Shown in pieces: positions 15,537-24,942 of a DNA stretch of 64,000 nt. Every line of letters starts with the position of its first letter. The stretch's first letter is position 1. A program made the position numbers and the translations under genes. Where the stretch lies: positions 115,494,375 to 115,558,374 of the forward strand of contig CM034546.1 of NCBI GenBank assembly GCA_020055645.1, written 5' to 3'. Source of the stretch: Tomocerus qinae (Eukaryota; Arthropoda; Collembola; Entomobryomorpha; Tomoceridae). Below the pieces are notes generated by a model that saw only the letters and a program-made list of their open reading frames with translations, was not told where the DNA came from and made no database searches.

Positions 15537-17910
15537 GGAGTTGGGTTGAGTGAGTGCTTCAGAGTAGACGTGCTTGCCGATCTGTCCTGATAATTCTATT
15601 TACTACACTTGTACTTTATTTCGTTATATCTTTATCTCATCAATATTATTGTAAATTCTTATGTTATTGGTTAAACAACGCCACTACATTATATTAGTAG
15701 ATTTTTTAATGTATTTTTTGCTTCTAATGTAATGTAATACGTTCCCTCAAATTTTATAATTCCGTTATTGAAAATAACAATCCGCGAATCTGGTCACTAA
15801 ATCAGGTAACAACCAATCTATTTGTAAGTTAAAAAATGGCTAAATTTTGGACGAGGCTTATCTGTTTCAAACTTAAAATATATCACCAATTATGTACCTA
15901 GTGTAATGTGAATTTAAATTGTATTGTGAATTCACTGAAAAGGCAACTTGCCGACTATGATAGAAAATGAAAATTTGTATCATGCCATTTTAAAAATTTC
16001 ATTTTAAAGGAAATCTATCAATGAATTTTGTATTACTTTTCAACAAGATTTAAGATAAACATGCTTTATTTTCTTAAAGAAAAATCTTGGAAAAACGATC
16101 TACCAATAAGGTTTTCTGTGAATTCAAGAAAATGTGTAAGAAAAACGATTTACCTACTTTAAGATATTGGGAATTTAAAGAAAATGTGTCAACTAGTTTT
16201 TAAATTATTTTATTATTTTTAAGCAAGGTTTTGAGATACGCTGGTTTTATTACCTTAATGAAAAGTTTCATGAAAAAACGATTTACCTACTTTATAATAT
16301 TGGGAATTTAAAGAAAATGTGTCAACTAATTATGGATTATTTTAAGATTTTGTAAATTTAAAAGAAATGTGTCAATGAGTTTTGCATTATTTTTAAGCAA
16401 GGTTTTGAGATACAAAAGTCTCATGGAAAAACGATTTACCTACTTTAAGATTTTGTAAATTTAAAAGAAATGTGTCAATGAGTTTTGCATTATTTTTAAG
16501 CAAGGTTTTGAGATACGCTGGTTTTATTACCTTAATGAAAAGTCTCATGGAAAAACGATTTACCTACTTTAAGATTTTGTAAATTTACAAGAAATGTGTC
16601 AATGAGTTTTGCATTATTTTTAAGCAAGGTTTTGAGATACAAAAGTCTCATGGAAAAACGATTTACCTACTTTAAGATTGTGTAAATTTAAAAGAAATGT
16701 GTCAATGAGTTTTGCATTATTTTTAAGCAAGGTTTTGAGATACGCTGGTTTTATTACCTTAATGAAAAGTCTCATGGAAAAACGATTTACCTACTTTAAG
16801 ATTTTGTAAATTTAAAAGAAATGTGTCAATGAGTTTTGCATAAATTTAAAAGAAATGTGTCAATGAGTTTTGCATAAATTTAAAAGAAATGTGTCAATGA
16901 GTTTTGCATTATTTTTAAGCAAGGTTTTGAGATACGCTGGTTTTATTACCTTAATGAAAAGTCTCATGGAAAAACGATTTACCTACTTTAAGATTTTGTA
17001 AATTTAAAAGAAATGTGTCAATGAGTTTTGCATAAATTTAAAAGAAATGTGTCAATGAGTTTTGCATAAATTTAAAAGAAATGTGTCAATGAGTTTTGCA
17101 TTATTTTTAAGCAAGGTTTTGAGATACAAAAGTCTCATGGAAAAACGATTTACCTACTTTAAGATTTTGTAAATTTAAAGGAAATATATCAATGAGTTTC
17201 GCAATCAATAAATTTAGAGAAATTTGTCAATGATATACAATATGTTAAGCACTTTAAAACTTTATATATTAATAGAATATACGTTATTTAAATCATACAT
17301 ATACACTTCATGTCATGAAGCTATTTGCTATAGTTTTAAGCAAAATTTTTGTACCCTTGTCACCTTCAATTCTTTTATAAAAAATTAATTCGCTGACTTA
17401 GGATACTGTGCAAATGTAATATTCTCTCATGGAAATGCTGCAGAATATGCTAAGTAACAGAAAAATGTGCAGAATACATCTTCCCACGATTTTCAAACTA
17501 TTTTAATGGATCTTAACGGATATCAACTTACAAGGACGAGCTACTCTTTACTCTATCATCGCTGTAATAATATTCCAACGAATGAATTATTCAATGTAAT
17601 CTGTAACTATAATATTTGCCGTCTGATTGTGTTTTAGGTTTGGTCAGCCTATGTAATATATTTATCAATGTGAGATAAGTAACCACAACTCGAGTCATAT
17701 TAACTGTGCTACATTTTACAGCCTTAAATGTCTATGTTTACAATTTCTTCACACTCTTTAATCTGGTTATCGCCTTGTCAGCACTCACTCAGCCCAACTC
17801 CAAAGCATTAATTAAGATATAATATTAACAGTTGTGATAATTTTACGATGTAAGGACCACTGGTCACATCATCAAGAAATGAATAAATAATAATAATAAT
17901 AATAAAAATA
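15537..17910 (+). mobile_element. 2.4-kb retroposon-like insertion inside the Polinton polymerase gene
   Basis: The 15-bp word atgtactgggacgct occurs at 15522-15536 and again at 17911-17925, flanking this segment: a target-site duplication of the size made by LINE machinery. The right end is a (TAA)n-type tail (taataataataataataaaa), as in LINE-mobilised elements. A 21-bp inverted repeat, ggagttgggttgagtgagtgc at 15537-15557 versus 17781-17801 (20 of 21 match), brackets most of the segment. It has no coding capacity; the centre is a nested minisatellite. Best read as a nonautonomous SINE-like or composite element; the family is not recognised. It is younger than the Polinton. Confidence 0.78.
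16230..17190. repeat. Nested minisatellite, 124/103-bp units with inner 34-bp repeats
   Basis: The word acgatttacctac recurs at 16431, 16555, 16658, 16782, 16974 and 17145, giving spacings of 124, 103, 124, 192 and 171. The 103-bp form lacks the 21-bp block gctggttttattaccttaatg. The 192 and 171 spacings equal 124 and 103 plus two extra 34-bp units (taaatttaaaagaaatgtg, then tcaatgagttttgca) in tandem. The copies are nearly identical, so expansion was recent. Related but more diverged copies begin near 16080. Confidence 0.88.
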
Positions 17911-19401
17911 ATGTACTGGGACGCTAATAATTTGTACGGTCATGCATTAAGTGAGTATTTACCTCATAACGGGTATAGATGGGCAACTGATGAAGAGTTA
18001 GAAGAGATAAGAAAAGATCCGAAAGGTTATATCTTGAACATGAAAGATAATCAGAAAACATGTATGTTTTTTGAGGTAGACATGATTATCCCTGATGATA
18101 AACACGACTTTTTAAATGCATATCCACCCGCACCAACATCTAGGATTGTAGATGATAAAGAAATATCATGTATGCAGCATGAATTGGCTGATATGTTAGG
18201 GGTAGAAGTTGATGGTAAACAAAAACGGCTGATTGCTGACTTGAAAGACAAAGAAGGATATGTTTGTCATTACAGGGCTTTAAAGAACTTACTTAAAATT
18301 AGGCGCTGAAATCAAATATGTAAGAAAAGTTATGGTTTGCAATCAAAGTCAATGGATGAAGCCTTTTGTCGCTGAAAACACCAAAATGCGCACTTTGGCT
18401 ACAAGCGAAATCGAAAAAAGGTTTTGGAAACTTTTAAATAACACAGGGTACGGGAAGCTTATTGAACAAAAAAGACAAAGAACTAAAATGCATGTAGTTC
18501 TCAATAAAGAAAAAGGTCTTAGATTAAATAGTAGACCAAACGTTGCTCATTCATCAATTATAGACGATAAAATTGTCTTATTGACCATGAAGAAAATGCA
18601 AGTTACTCTTGATCGACCAATAGCAGCTGGTGTTGCAGTGCTAGATATTAGTAAGACTACAATGTTCAACTTTCATTATGACTTTATAGCAAAGACATAT
18701 CCTGGCAAACACAACTTGTTATATACTGACACTGACAGTCTTATTTATCTGATAGAAACAGAAAATGCTTATGATGACTGTCAAAAGTATGAGAATGACT
18801 TTTTTGATATGTCTGATTACAAACCAAATGATGTAGTTTTAGGAAAATATCACAATGCGGTTAACAAAAAACGATTAGGTTTCTTCACTGATGAATCACC
18901 AAATGCTGTTATTACAGAATTTGTTTGTACTAAACCAAAGTCATATTGTTGTCGTAGTATAAAAACAGCTGATATTTTCAATAATACAGGCGAATATGGT
19001 ACAAAGAAAAGATTAAAAGGAGTTAGCAGAAGTGCAGTCGAAAACGATATTGTTTTTGATCATTTTGTAGACGCAATGTGTCCAGACAATTTCTTGAACG
19101 CACAAACCTTTGCGGTAAGTAAGTCTCTGCGTAGTTTCTTACACCAAATGTACACAATCGAGAGTAGAAAAAAAGCTATTAATGGTCTAGATGTTAAAAG
19201 ATATTCTCCCGACGGGATTGTTACTCTAGCATATGGTCATAAAGATATAAAATTGTATGAACAAAATGATTTTGATGTTAATATTGATGTAAATACTTGT
19301 GAAAAAGAGTAGAAAGACTAGTCTAATTTAACTTGCTTCAATGTACAAAAAATGTATATAATCATTGAATCAATGAAAATAAACTTAGTATTCGTTTAAC
19401 C

Positions 19402-20076
19402 ATGGCCATGTTCAGTTCAATGTTTCTTAATCCTGAGGATTGTCCTGTATTTGACTATACTCTTAAAGCACCATTTTGCATGACTATAGCTGGACAGACA
19501 CAATCAGGAAAATCAACGCTGACTACAAAAATATTACAAAGAAGAGATGAAATCATAATTCCTCGCATAGATCATGTAATGTACTGTTATACTGCATTTC
19601 AACCTGGACTCTTTGGTCACCTAAAGGATACAGTCCCTGGTATCAAGTTTCATCAAGGTTTACCAGCTGATTATGGTAGCTCTCTTCCAGGACACAAATT
19701 GGTCATTCTTGACGATTTGATGTGTGATGTCAGTGGATCAGCAGATGCCATCAAAGCATTTACAATCACATCCCATCATCATAATGTCTCTATCATTCTA
19801 CTTGTCCAAAATTTGTTTTTTAAACAATTGCGGGATTTGGTGCTGCAAAGTAAATATATTTGTGCAATGAAAAATCCAAGAGATAGCGTAGCTATCAAAA
19901 CTCTCGGAAGGCAAATGAATGGCGACAAAACTAATAAAGTTGTTGATGAAGCCAGTAAAGATGTCATGAAAAAACCATATGGATACTTAGTTTTAGATTA
20001 TGCGCAAACACAAAATGATGATTACAGAGTCAGAGATTCTATTTTTCCAGAAGATTGTACCGTTTATTTACAATAA
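19402..20076 (+). CDS. Polinton packaging ATPase, A32-like (fossil element)
   Basis: 224 residues, open throughout; it looks whole. The Walker A motif GQTQSGKST is near residue 30 and the Walker B motif LVILDDLM near residue 97, as in FtsK/HerA-type packaging ATPases of Polintons and nucleocytoplasmic DNA viruses. In that family the enzyme drives the element's DNA into a capsid. It follows the polymerase on the same strand by about 90 bp. Confidence 0.9.
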   Translation: MAMFSSMFLNPEDCPVFDYTLKAPFCMTIAGQTQSGKSTLTTKILQRRDEIIIPRIDHVMYCYTAFQPGLFGHLKDTVPGIKFHQGLPADYGSSLPGHKLVILDDLMCDVSGSADAIKAFTITSHHHNVSIILLVQNLFFKQLRDLVLQSKYICAMKNPRDSVAIKTLGRQMNGDKTNKVVDEASKDVMKKPYGYLVLDYAQTQNDDYRVRDSIFPEDCTVYLQ

Positions 20077-20080
20077 TAAA

Positions 20081-20446
20081 TCAATTTGTTACATCACAAT
20101 CCATTGTTGTATAACCTTTTACATTATTTAGATGTATACTTATATTGGCATCCAAATTATCTAAAGATTCTCTTTGTATTGCTAACATCTGCATGGCTAG
20201 GGAATGTAGCATTGTAGGGTTGAAAAAGACAATATTTGCCTGTCCGTTAGAAATTTGCTTCATCTTGATGACAGGTTCAAACGTGTTTGGTAATATATCA
20301 TGACTTATAGAAACTGGTGGCACACATGATTGTACAGGTTCCATCTTCATCTTGATACAGGTGACCGCACGGTCTATGCGAAGCATATATATCCAAAGGA
20401 TAAGGTTATGCAGAGCATAGAGTATGCCTACGGCATATATATCCAA
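20081..20446 (-). CDS. Polinton hypothetical protein (fossil element)
   Basis: Minus-strand frame of up to 121 codons, convergent with the ATPase (stops only a few bases apart). The C-terminal half (NIVFFNP, then LHSLAMQMLAIQRESL) looks like genuine protein. The N-terminal part runs into the 50-bp repeats, so the true start is probably internal. Not recognised. Confidence 0.5.
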   Translation of the reverse strand: MDIYAVGILYALHNLILWIYMLRIDRAVTCIKMKMEPVQSCVPPVSISHDILPNTFEPVIKMKQISNGQANIVFFNPTMLHSLAMQMLAIQRESLDNLDANISIHLNNVKGYTTMDCDVTN

Positions 20447-20548
20447 AGGATAAGGTTATGCAGAGCATAGAGTATGCCTACGGCATATATATCCAAAGGA
20501 TAAGGTTATGCGAAGCATAGAGTATGCCTTCGGCATAGATACCTGTGG
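20366..20548. repeat. 50-bp tandem repeat inside Polinton
   Basis: The word atccaaagga followed by taaggttatg recurs at 20391, 20441 and 20491, giving a period of exactly 50 bp over about three and a half units. The units include the small palindromic blocks tatgcctacggcata and tatgcgaagcata. A short G+C block follows at about 20559-20590 (a C run, then gccgccgccgcc), which is unusual in this A+T-rich element. Confidence 0.85.
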
Positions 20549-20604
20549 CTAATAAGATCCCCCCCCCCCGGGGAGCCGCCGCCGCCGCCTCAAGGGATGC
20601 GTAT

Positions 20605-20856
20605 TCAGATTTTCGTTAAAGTAATGTTATGGTGGTCCAAAGACTGATAAATTGAGTACTTGCAAAATATTGTAAATATGAATAGTACTACCAAGATGAC
20701 AAAATATATGAAATTTATGAAATTAAAATTTGATGAAGTATTTTCTATGGTGTCTACTGTCACAATATGAGAGAAATTATGAGATGAGTTGTTATCGCTA
20801 CAACTATCCATTGTGAAATGAGAGAACGAAATCAGATAGTTTTGGTATTTATACAT
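20605..20856 (-). CDS. Polinton small membrane protein (fossil element)
   Basis: Frame of 83 codons. An internal Met (MDSCSDNN, about residue 16) is the likelier start, giving about 68 residues. One hydrophobic segment (FINFIYFVILVVLFIFTIF) is a clear single-pass membrane helix. Small membrane proteins are common in Polintons and adintoviruses. The role is unknown. It looks whole. Confidence 0.5.
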   Translation of the reverse strand: MYKYQNYLISFSHFTMDSCSDNNSSHNFSHIVTVDTIENTSSNFNFINFIYFVILVVLFIFTIFCKYSIYQSLDHHNITLTKI

Positions 20857-20876
20857 TTATTTTCAAAGTAAAAGAG

Positions 20877-21287
20877 TTAATAATCAGTAGGAATTAATAC
20901 ACAGCAACGCTTATTGTTAATTGTGTCCACGTCTTCTAGAGGACGTTTAAGTCCTGAAGTTTGACATTCATCAAGGGACAAGTTGTCTTCATTATTAGAA
21001 GGTACATAAGTGGGCCATGTAGGTACTGCAGGTACATTCATTTTCTGGTATTGGTTAAACTTAGACATAATAAATGGAAGTTCATGATTACAAATATGAA
21101 ATTGATATATTTTCTTCTCCAAAGTTGTTCTCTCCAAACGAAATCCTGCTAGGCGACCATCAGAAAGTTTAAGTTTGTGGACCTTGACCCCTCCAAAGCA
21201 GACAGACGGAAATGAATTTTCATAAGGAAAATAATTCTGATTTTGCTTGTAAACGTCCAGAAATGATTCCAACATGAGTCTCTTCAT
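20877..21287 (-). CDS. Polinton hypothetical protein (fossil element)
   Basis: 136 codons on the minus strand (opening MKRLMLESFLDVYKQ). The middle looks globular, with KLSDGRLAGFRLERTTLEKK, and a basic RPLEDVDTINNKR stretch sits near the C-terminus. Not recognised. It lies in the minus-strand cluster of small genes between the ATPase and the integrase. Confidence 0.55.
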   Translation of the reverse strand: MKRLMLESFLDVYKQNQNYFPYENSFPSVCFGGVKVHKLKLSDGRLAGFRLERTTLEKKIYQFHICNHELPFIMSKFNQYQKMNVPAVPTWPTYVPSNNEDNLSLDECQTSGLKRPLEDVDTINNKRCCVLIPTDY

Positions 21288-21315
21288 TAGGTCATCAAGA
21301 GCATTCAGATTGCAG

Positions 21316-21831
21316 TTAAAGTACTGGACCTGGATTCCATCTAATTTTTCTCTTTAAATGTATAAATACATTATCAGATACTTTGTTGAATGAGATTGTT
21401 AGTTGTCCAAATTGAGTTTCCCAATCATAGACTCCATATCGTCCATCATAATAGGCGCTGATGACGTGACGTTCTTGTTGTTCGTCAGCTGAGTTTTGTT
21501 TTTCCTCCTCCGTGTTCTGCATCGTTGACGACGTGTCAGAATTTGAACTTTCCGACAAAGACCCGGGGAAAGTATTATCCGTAGATTTCTCAATATTTGT
21601 GGCTGCAATCTCGACTGCTGTAACTGCGGTTGATGTTGCGGTTGGAACTGCGGTTGTTGCGGTTGAGACTGCGGTTGCTGCGGTTGGAACTGCGGTTGTT
21701 GTGGTTGAGACTGCGGTTGCTGCGGTTGAGACTGCGGTTGCTGCGGTTGAGATTGCGGTTGAGTCTGCAGTCGCTGCGATTGAGTCTGCAGTCGCTGCGA
21801 TTGAGATCTCTGGGACTTTTGTGATTTCCAT
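21316..21831 (-). CDS. Polinton hypothetical protein with Ala/Thr/Val repeat (fossil element)
   Basis: 171 codons. The first half is a simple repeat of TAATAVS-type units, an 18-21-bp DNA repeat on the gcggttgctgcggttgagact theme. It is followed by an acidic Ser/Glu linker and a globular-looking tail (HVISAYYDGRYGVYDWETQF). The same DNA in a second minus-strand frame reads as a Gln/Pro repeat. Role unknown. Confidence 0.55.
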   Translation of the reverse strand: MEITKVPEISIAATADSIAATADSTAISTAATAVSTAATAVSTTTTAVPTAATAVSTATTAVPTATSTAVTAVEIAATNIEKSTDNTFPGSLSESSNSDTSSTMQNTEEEKQNSADEQQERHVISAYYDGRYGVYDWETQFGQLTISFNKVSDNVFIHLKRKIRWNPGPVL

Positions 21832-22057
21832 CGTAAAAGATTGTAGTGGAGTTGGTTAGCCAGGATGAAGACTGTTTGAGAGTTGTAGAAGTTGTGATGG
21901 CTAGATTGAGAATGCTAGCAACTTTTATACCAAAAAACTTGACCCAAAATGGTAGACACGAATGAAATTAACGAAAAACTTTACCAGGAATAGATTTCTG
22001 AGTAAAGAATATTCGCTTTATAGGTTAAATAGTAGTAACTATGCACACGATACTATC

Positions 22058-22273
22058 TTAATTTAAGGGGATTAACAAACGTTTCTTCAAAATAGGAACG
22101 AGAATAGTTTCTAAAGCCGTAATTCTATCCTTAAATCTACACCTGTCAATGTAAAAATATTCCCAGTATCTCTGACGTGTTTCATCATGTTCAGGGATTA
22201 GAAAGGTGTGTACATGTTCCTGGAAATGCACACGTCTATTTTTGTTACCACTTTTTAAAATCGTTAATTCCAT
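22058..22273 (-). CDS. PPP1R15/GADD34-like PP1-binding protein in Polinton (fossil element)
   Basis: 71 codons, open throughout; it looks whole. Residues 14-17 (RVHF) fit the RVxF docking motif for protein phosphatase 1. They are followed, at the family's spacing, by a tryptophan (W37) and the block DRCRFKDRI (43-51), which matches the ARDRxRFxRRI block of PPP1R15 proteins. The C-terminus (ETILVPILKKRLL) also follows the family pattern. In animals PPP1R15A/B bring PP1 to phosphorylated eIF2-alpha and restore translation. Short viral relatives of about this size (such as DP71L of asfarviruses) consist of this domain alone. The adjacent gene overlaps its start by 29 bp. Family assignment rests on motif order and spacing seen by eye; the activity is inference. 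Confidence 0.8.
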   Translation of the reverse strand: MELTILKSGNKNRRVHFQEHVHTFLIPEHDETRQRYWEYFYIDRCRFKDRITALETILVPILKKRLLIPLN

Positions 22274-22577
22274 TGTGACGTAGATATAGAAGTACGTATT
22301 TAAAATTATCGGTATGTATTTCCTTTCTTATACTTTTATTGTTTATATTATACAGTACAAATACTTTGCGTACTATATCATAAAAGACAACAATGTCCTC
22401 AGTTAACTTGATTGAAATTTCAAATTCTGAAGGAATATAACTGTTTGTATAATTAATATAGTTTGCACTGTTGGAGTTTTGAACACAGCACTGACAAATA
22501 CACTTATTACACGTAAATGCACAAGATTGTTTTCTTATTTTGCAGAACGACTGAAAGAAGTTTCGGAAGAAAGACAT
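22245..22577 (-). CDS. Polinton cysteine-rich hypothetical protein (fossil element)
   Basis: 110 codons. The N-terminal part has a tight cysteine cluster (CAFTCNKCICQCC), possibly metal-binding or palmitoylated. The rest is a small acidic/hydrophobic domain. It overlaps the start of the PPP1R15-like gene by 29 bp, which suggests the two are expressed together. Not recognised. Confidence 0.55.
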   Translation of the reverse strand: MSFFRNFFQSFCKIRKQSCAFTCNKCICQCCVQNSNSANYINYTNSYIPSEFEISIKLTEDIVVFYDIVRKVFVLYNINNKSIRKEIHTDNFKYVLLYLRHNGINDFKKW

Positions 22578-22610
22578 GATGACAACTAAAAATTTATTGT
22601 CTAGGTATCT

Positions 22611-23562
22611 TTACTTATATGATTTTTGTAGCTCTTGTTTGTAGTATCCTCCCTTTATGTCATGGCCATTACTGTCTTTTAAATAATACATTGGTGGGTT
22701 ACACTCTTTAACCGCACGAACGTAATACACTTCTTCTCCAAAGTATGTAGAGTATCCTTTTTCAAAAATAGATTTGTCTTTTATTTTAAGAACCGCGTCA
22801 CCGACTTTGAACCACAATTTTATTTTCTTTGCGGTTTTTAAATTTCCGTATAGATTTTGCCACACATCGTTTTCATTCATTTTGTTGACTTGCATTGGTG
22901 TCATTTTTATACTACGATGATATGAATTGTTGTAGAGTTTTTCAAAGTCTTTTAGCTTATTAATGAAACGTTTAGTTTTGTTTTCTGTCATGTACCGCGA
23001 AATTATTTGTCCAATGGTTCGAAAAAACCGTTCTGCAATACAGCATTTCATTGGTGAATTAACAACAAAATGATTTATTTTGTGTAATGAGGTTAACTTT
23101 TTCATTTTTGAGTTTATAAATTCAGTCCCCAAATCTGATTGCAAGTGTCTGCATACTCGTTTTGTTCTTTTAAGTATTTTGTTAAATGCAGTTACAACTG
23201 TGATTGCATTTTTATTTGGTAATGCATTTTTATTGCATTTTTATTTGGTAACCTAACCAAGCTACTTTTGAGAATACGTCAACTACACATAATATATAAT
23301 TCTTTCTGTAATTAGATTTACTCCATCTTCTCATATCTAGCAAATCTGTGGCCCATTGGTCATCAATCCCCTCTACAACAACACGTCTTCTTTTGAATCG
23401 TCTTGGAGCGGGAAAGTGTAAAAAATAGCCAGGAATATTAGATAGAGACCGTTTCACTAAATCTTTCTTGTACTTAACTTTGGAATTTTTTAAAAAACCA
23501 GAAAGGCTAGAGTAGGATCCTGGTAATTTTACATTAGTATACTGCTTAGTAACCTTCTCCAT
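22611..23562 (-). pseudogene. Polinton integrase region (fossil)
   Basis: Retrovirus-like DDE integrase: the core shows the WATDLLDM strand with the first catalytic Asp and, further on, the SDLGTEF and AERFFRTI segments of the second Asp and Glu region. A small barrel-like C-terminal domain (WFKVGDAVLKI) follows. In Polintons this enzyme inserts the excised copy and makes 6-bp target duplications. The region is broken (about one break). Confidence 0.85.
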
Positions 23563-23668
23563 TGCTGTTTAATTGGTAAATGAAACTATATTTAGAAAAC
23601 ATTTACTTATATCCAAGACATTTCAAATTTCAGCTCACTTGCAAATTAGCAATGGTACTGTAAACATC

Positions 23669-24004
23669 ATGGTGAAACGAATCAAAACAAATCAAGCATT
23701 CCTTAGGAATTATTTGAAAGCTAACAAAAAGTATAAAAAGGAACTTTTATCCATCGCAACAACAGAACAAATTTGTTCTCTCTGTGAAGCTACATTAAAC
23801 GTAGTTAATAAAAACGTTCCAATTAATAATTCACAAATACAAAGACTGAAAAAGTCTGAAAAAGTCATAAAAAAGATTTGTTTTGACAAAAAAGTGCCAT
23901 TGGAAAAGAAGAAGAAAATACTGATTCAACACGGAGGTGCATTTCTACCAATTATATTGTCATCTGTACTTGGCCTTTTGGCAAATAAAATTTTGGGGGC
24001 ATAA
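23669..24004 (+). CDS. Polinton small protein with C-terminal hydrophobic tail (fossil element)
   Basis: 111 residues from the ATG at 23669, chosen over an upstream frame extension because MVKRIKTNQAFLRNY is the natural-looking start. It has a basic, helical body (KKYKKELLSIA, then KKVPLEKKKKILIQHGG) and a glycine/leucine-rich end (FLPIILSSVLGLLANKIL). This layout is common in Polintons and recalls adenovirus membrane-lytic or core peptides. Its stop overlaps the next start (TAATG). It looks whole. Confidence 0.6.
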   Translation: MVKRIKTNQAFLRNYLKANKKYKKELLSIATTEQICSLCEATLNVVNKNVPINNSQIQRLKKSEKVIKKICFDKKVPLEKKKKILIQHGGAFLPIILSSVLGLLANKILGA

Positions 24005-24864
24005 TGGTTAAGAGAATGCGATTGGTACCAGAATCTGCGTTCCAACAGATAATGCAGACTGTCAATATTCCTCCTCAAGACAATATATTAAACAGCAAGT
24101 TACCTGATGACGTAAAACTTTTACTATATCAGGAACAAGCAAGAAACTTGTATCAAAAAAGGGAGAATGCTAAAAATAGACCAATTTTGGTCAAAAATGT
24201 TAATTCAGTTGCTATTGACAAACCAGTAAGTGAATCTAATGTTGAAAGTGAAGACACTGAAGATGAAGTGACTGCTTCCAATGAGATTGATGAAGATGCA
24301 ATGCACGAGACGGTATCTACTAATAATAGAAAAAGAAGTTTAAACATAGATTCTGTAGACCAGCCTAAATCTAAAACCGGAAAGATTCAAAAGAAGAAGA
24401 AGGATAAACGTAGCATTCATGACGATCGCCTATATCCTGAAAACACACCGTTTTATTCAAAAAAACTTACTCCCGTTGAACCATGGCTTCTACAGCGTAA
24501 ACCATTAATTATTCCTGGTTTAAAAAGAGGAAAGAAAAATGGTGTGACAGATACTGGGGAAGATGACAAGTGGGAGGATTATGTTGAGGGTTTGACTAAG
24601 ACAGAAAGAAAAAAGTTAAAATTGGCTCCATTACACGAAAGGGATGATCTAGTGGGAAGTCACAATGTTTACAAAAGACAAAATACGGCAAAAGTTATGA
24701 TTGACAAGAAGTTTAAATCAGGTGCAGCATCCTACAATGTGATTAAAGGACGAAGGTATGAACCTACAAAAACAGCTAATGTGCGTATGGTACCAACAGA
24801 TGATGTTACTTTGCGTAAAAGTTACAGATTAAAGAAAAGAATTGATCGTTGGGAGGCATATTAA
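24004..24864 (+). CDS. Polinton hypothetical protein, 286 residues (fossil element)
   Basis: It overlaps the preceding gene by one base (TAATG), suggesting coupled expression. The N-terminal third is helical, the middle is a charged, disordered linker with a basic run (KKKKDKRSIHDD), and the C-terminal part is basic with KWEDYVEGLTKTERKKLKL. Likely a structural or DNA-associated protein. The family is not recognised. It looks whole. Confidence 0.6.
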   Translation: MVKRMRLVPESAFQQIMQTVNIPPQDNILNSKLPDDVKLLLYQEQARNLYQKRENAKNRPILVKNVNSVAIDKPVSESNVESEDTEDEVTASNEIDEDAMHETVSTNNRKRSLNIDSVDQPKSKTGKIQKKKKDKRSIHDDRLYPENTPFYSKKLTPVEPWLLQRKPLIIPGLKRGKKNGVTDTGEDDKWEDYVEGLTKTERKKLKLAPLHERDDLVGSHNVYKRQNTAKVMIDKKFKSGAASYNVIKGRRYEPTKTANVRMVPTDDVTLRKSYRLKKRIDRWEAY

Positions 24865-24942
24865 TTTGATTTCATTTTATTTTCAATTTCTTATAATTAC
24901 AACATTTTTGAAATAAATAACGATTAAACAAATATAACCGTT

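Larger units (their letters stand above)
12439..19312 (+). pseudogene. Polinton protein-primed DNA polymerase B region (fossil)
   Basis: Family B polymerase of the protein-primed type, which replicates the element from its ends. A Cys/His zinc-finger-like leader (CPFC, then HFKQIH, then CSSC) comes first, followed by further zinc-binding motifs. Next come an exonuclease region with the FHNLRGYDGHYL motif and the polymerase palm motifs: YWDANNLYG (motif A type), NNTGYGKL (motif B type) and YTDTDSLIY (motif C, catalytic aspartates). This gene is broken: it carries several interruptions and a 2.4-kb inserted element (15537-17910). It therefore looks non-functional, although the catalytic motifs are still readable. 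Confidence 0.9.
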
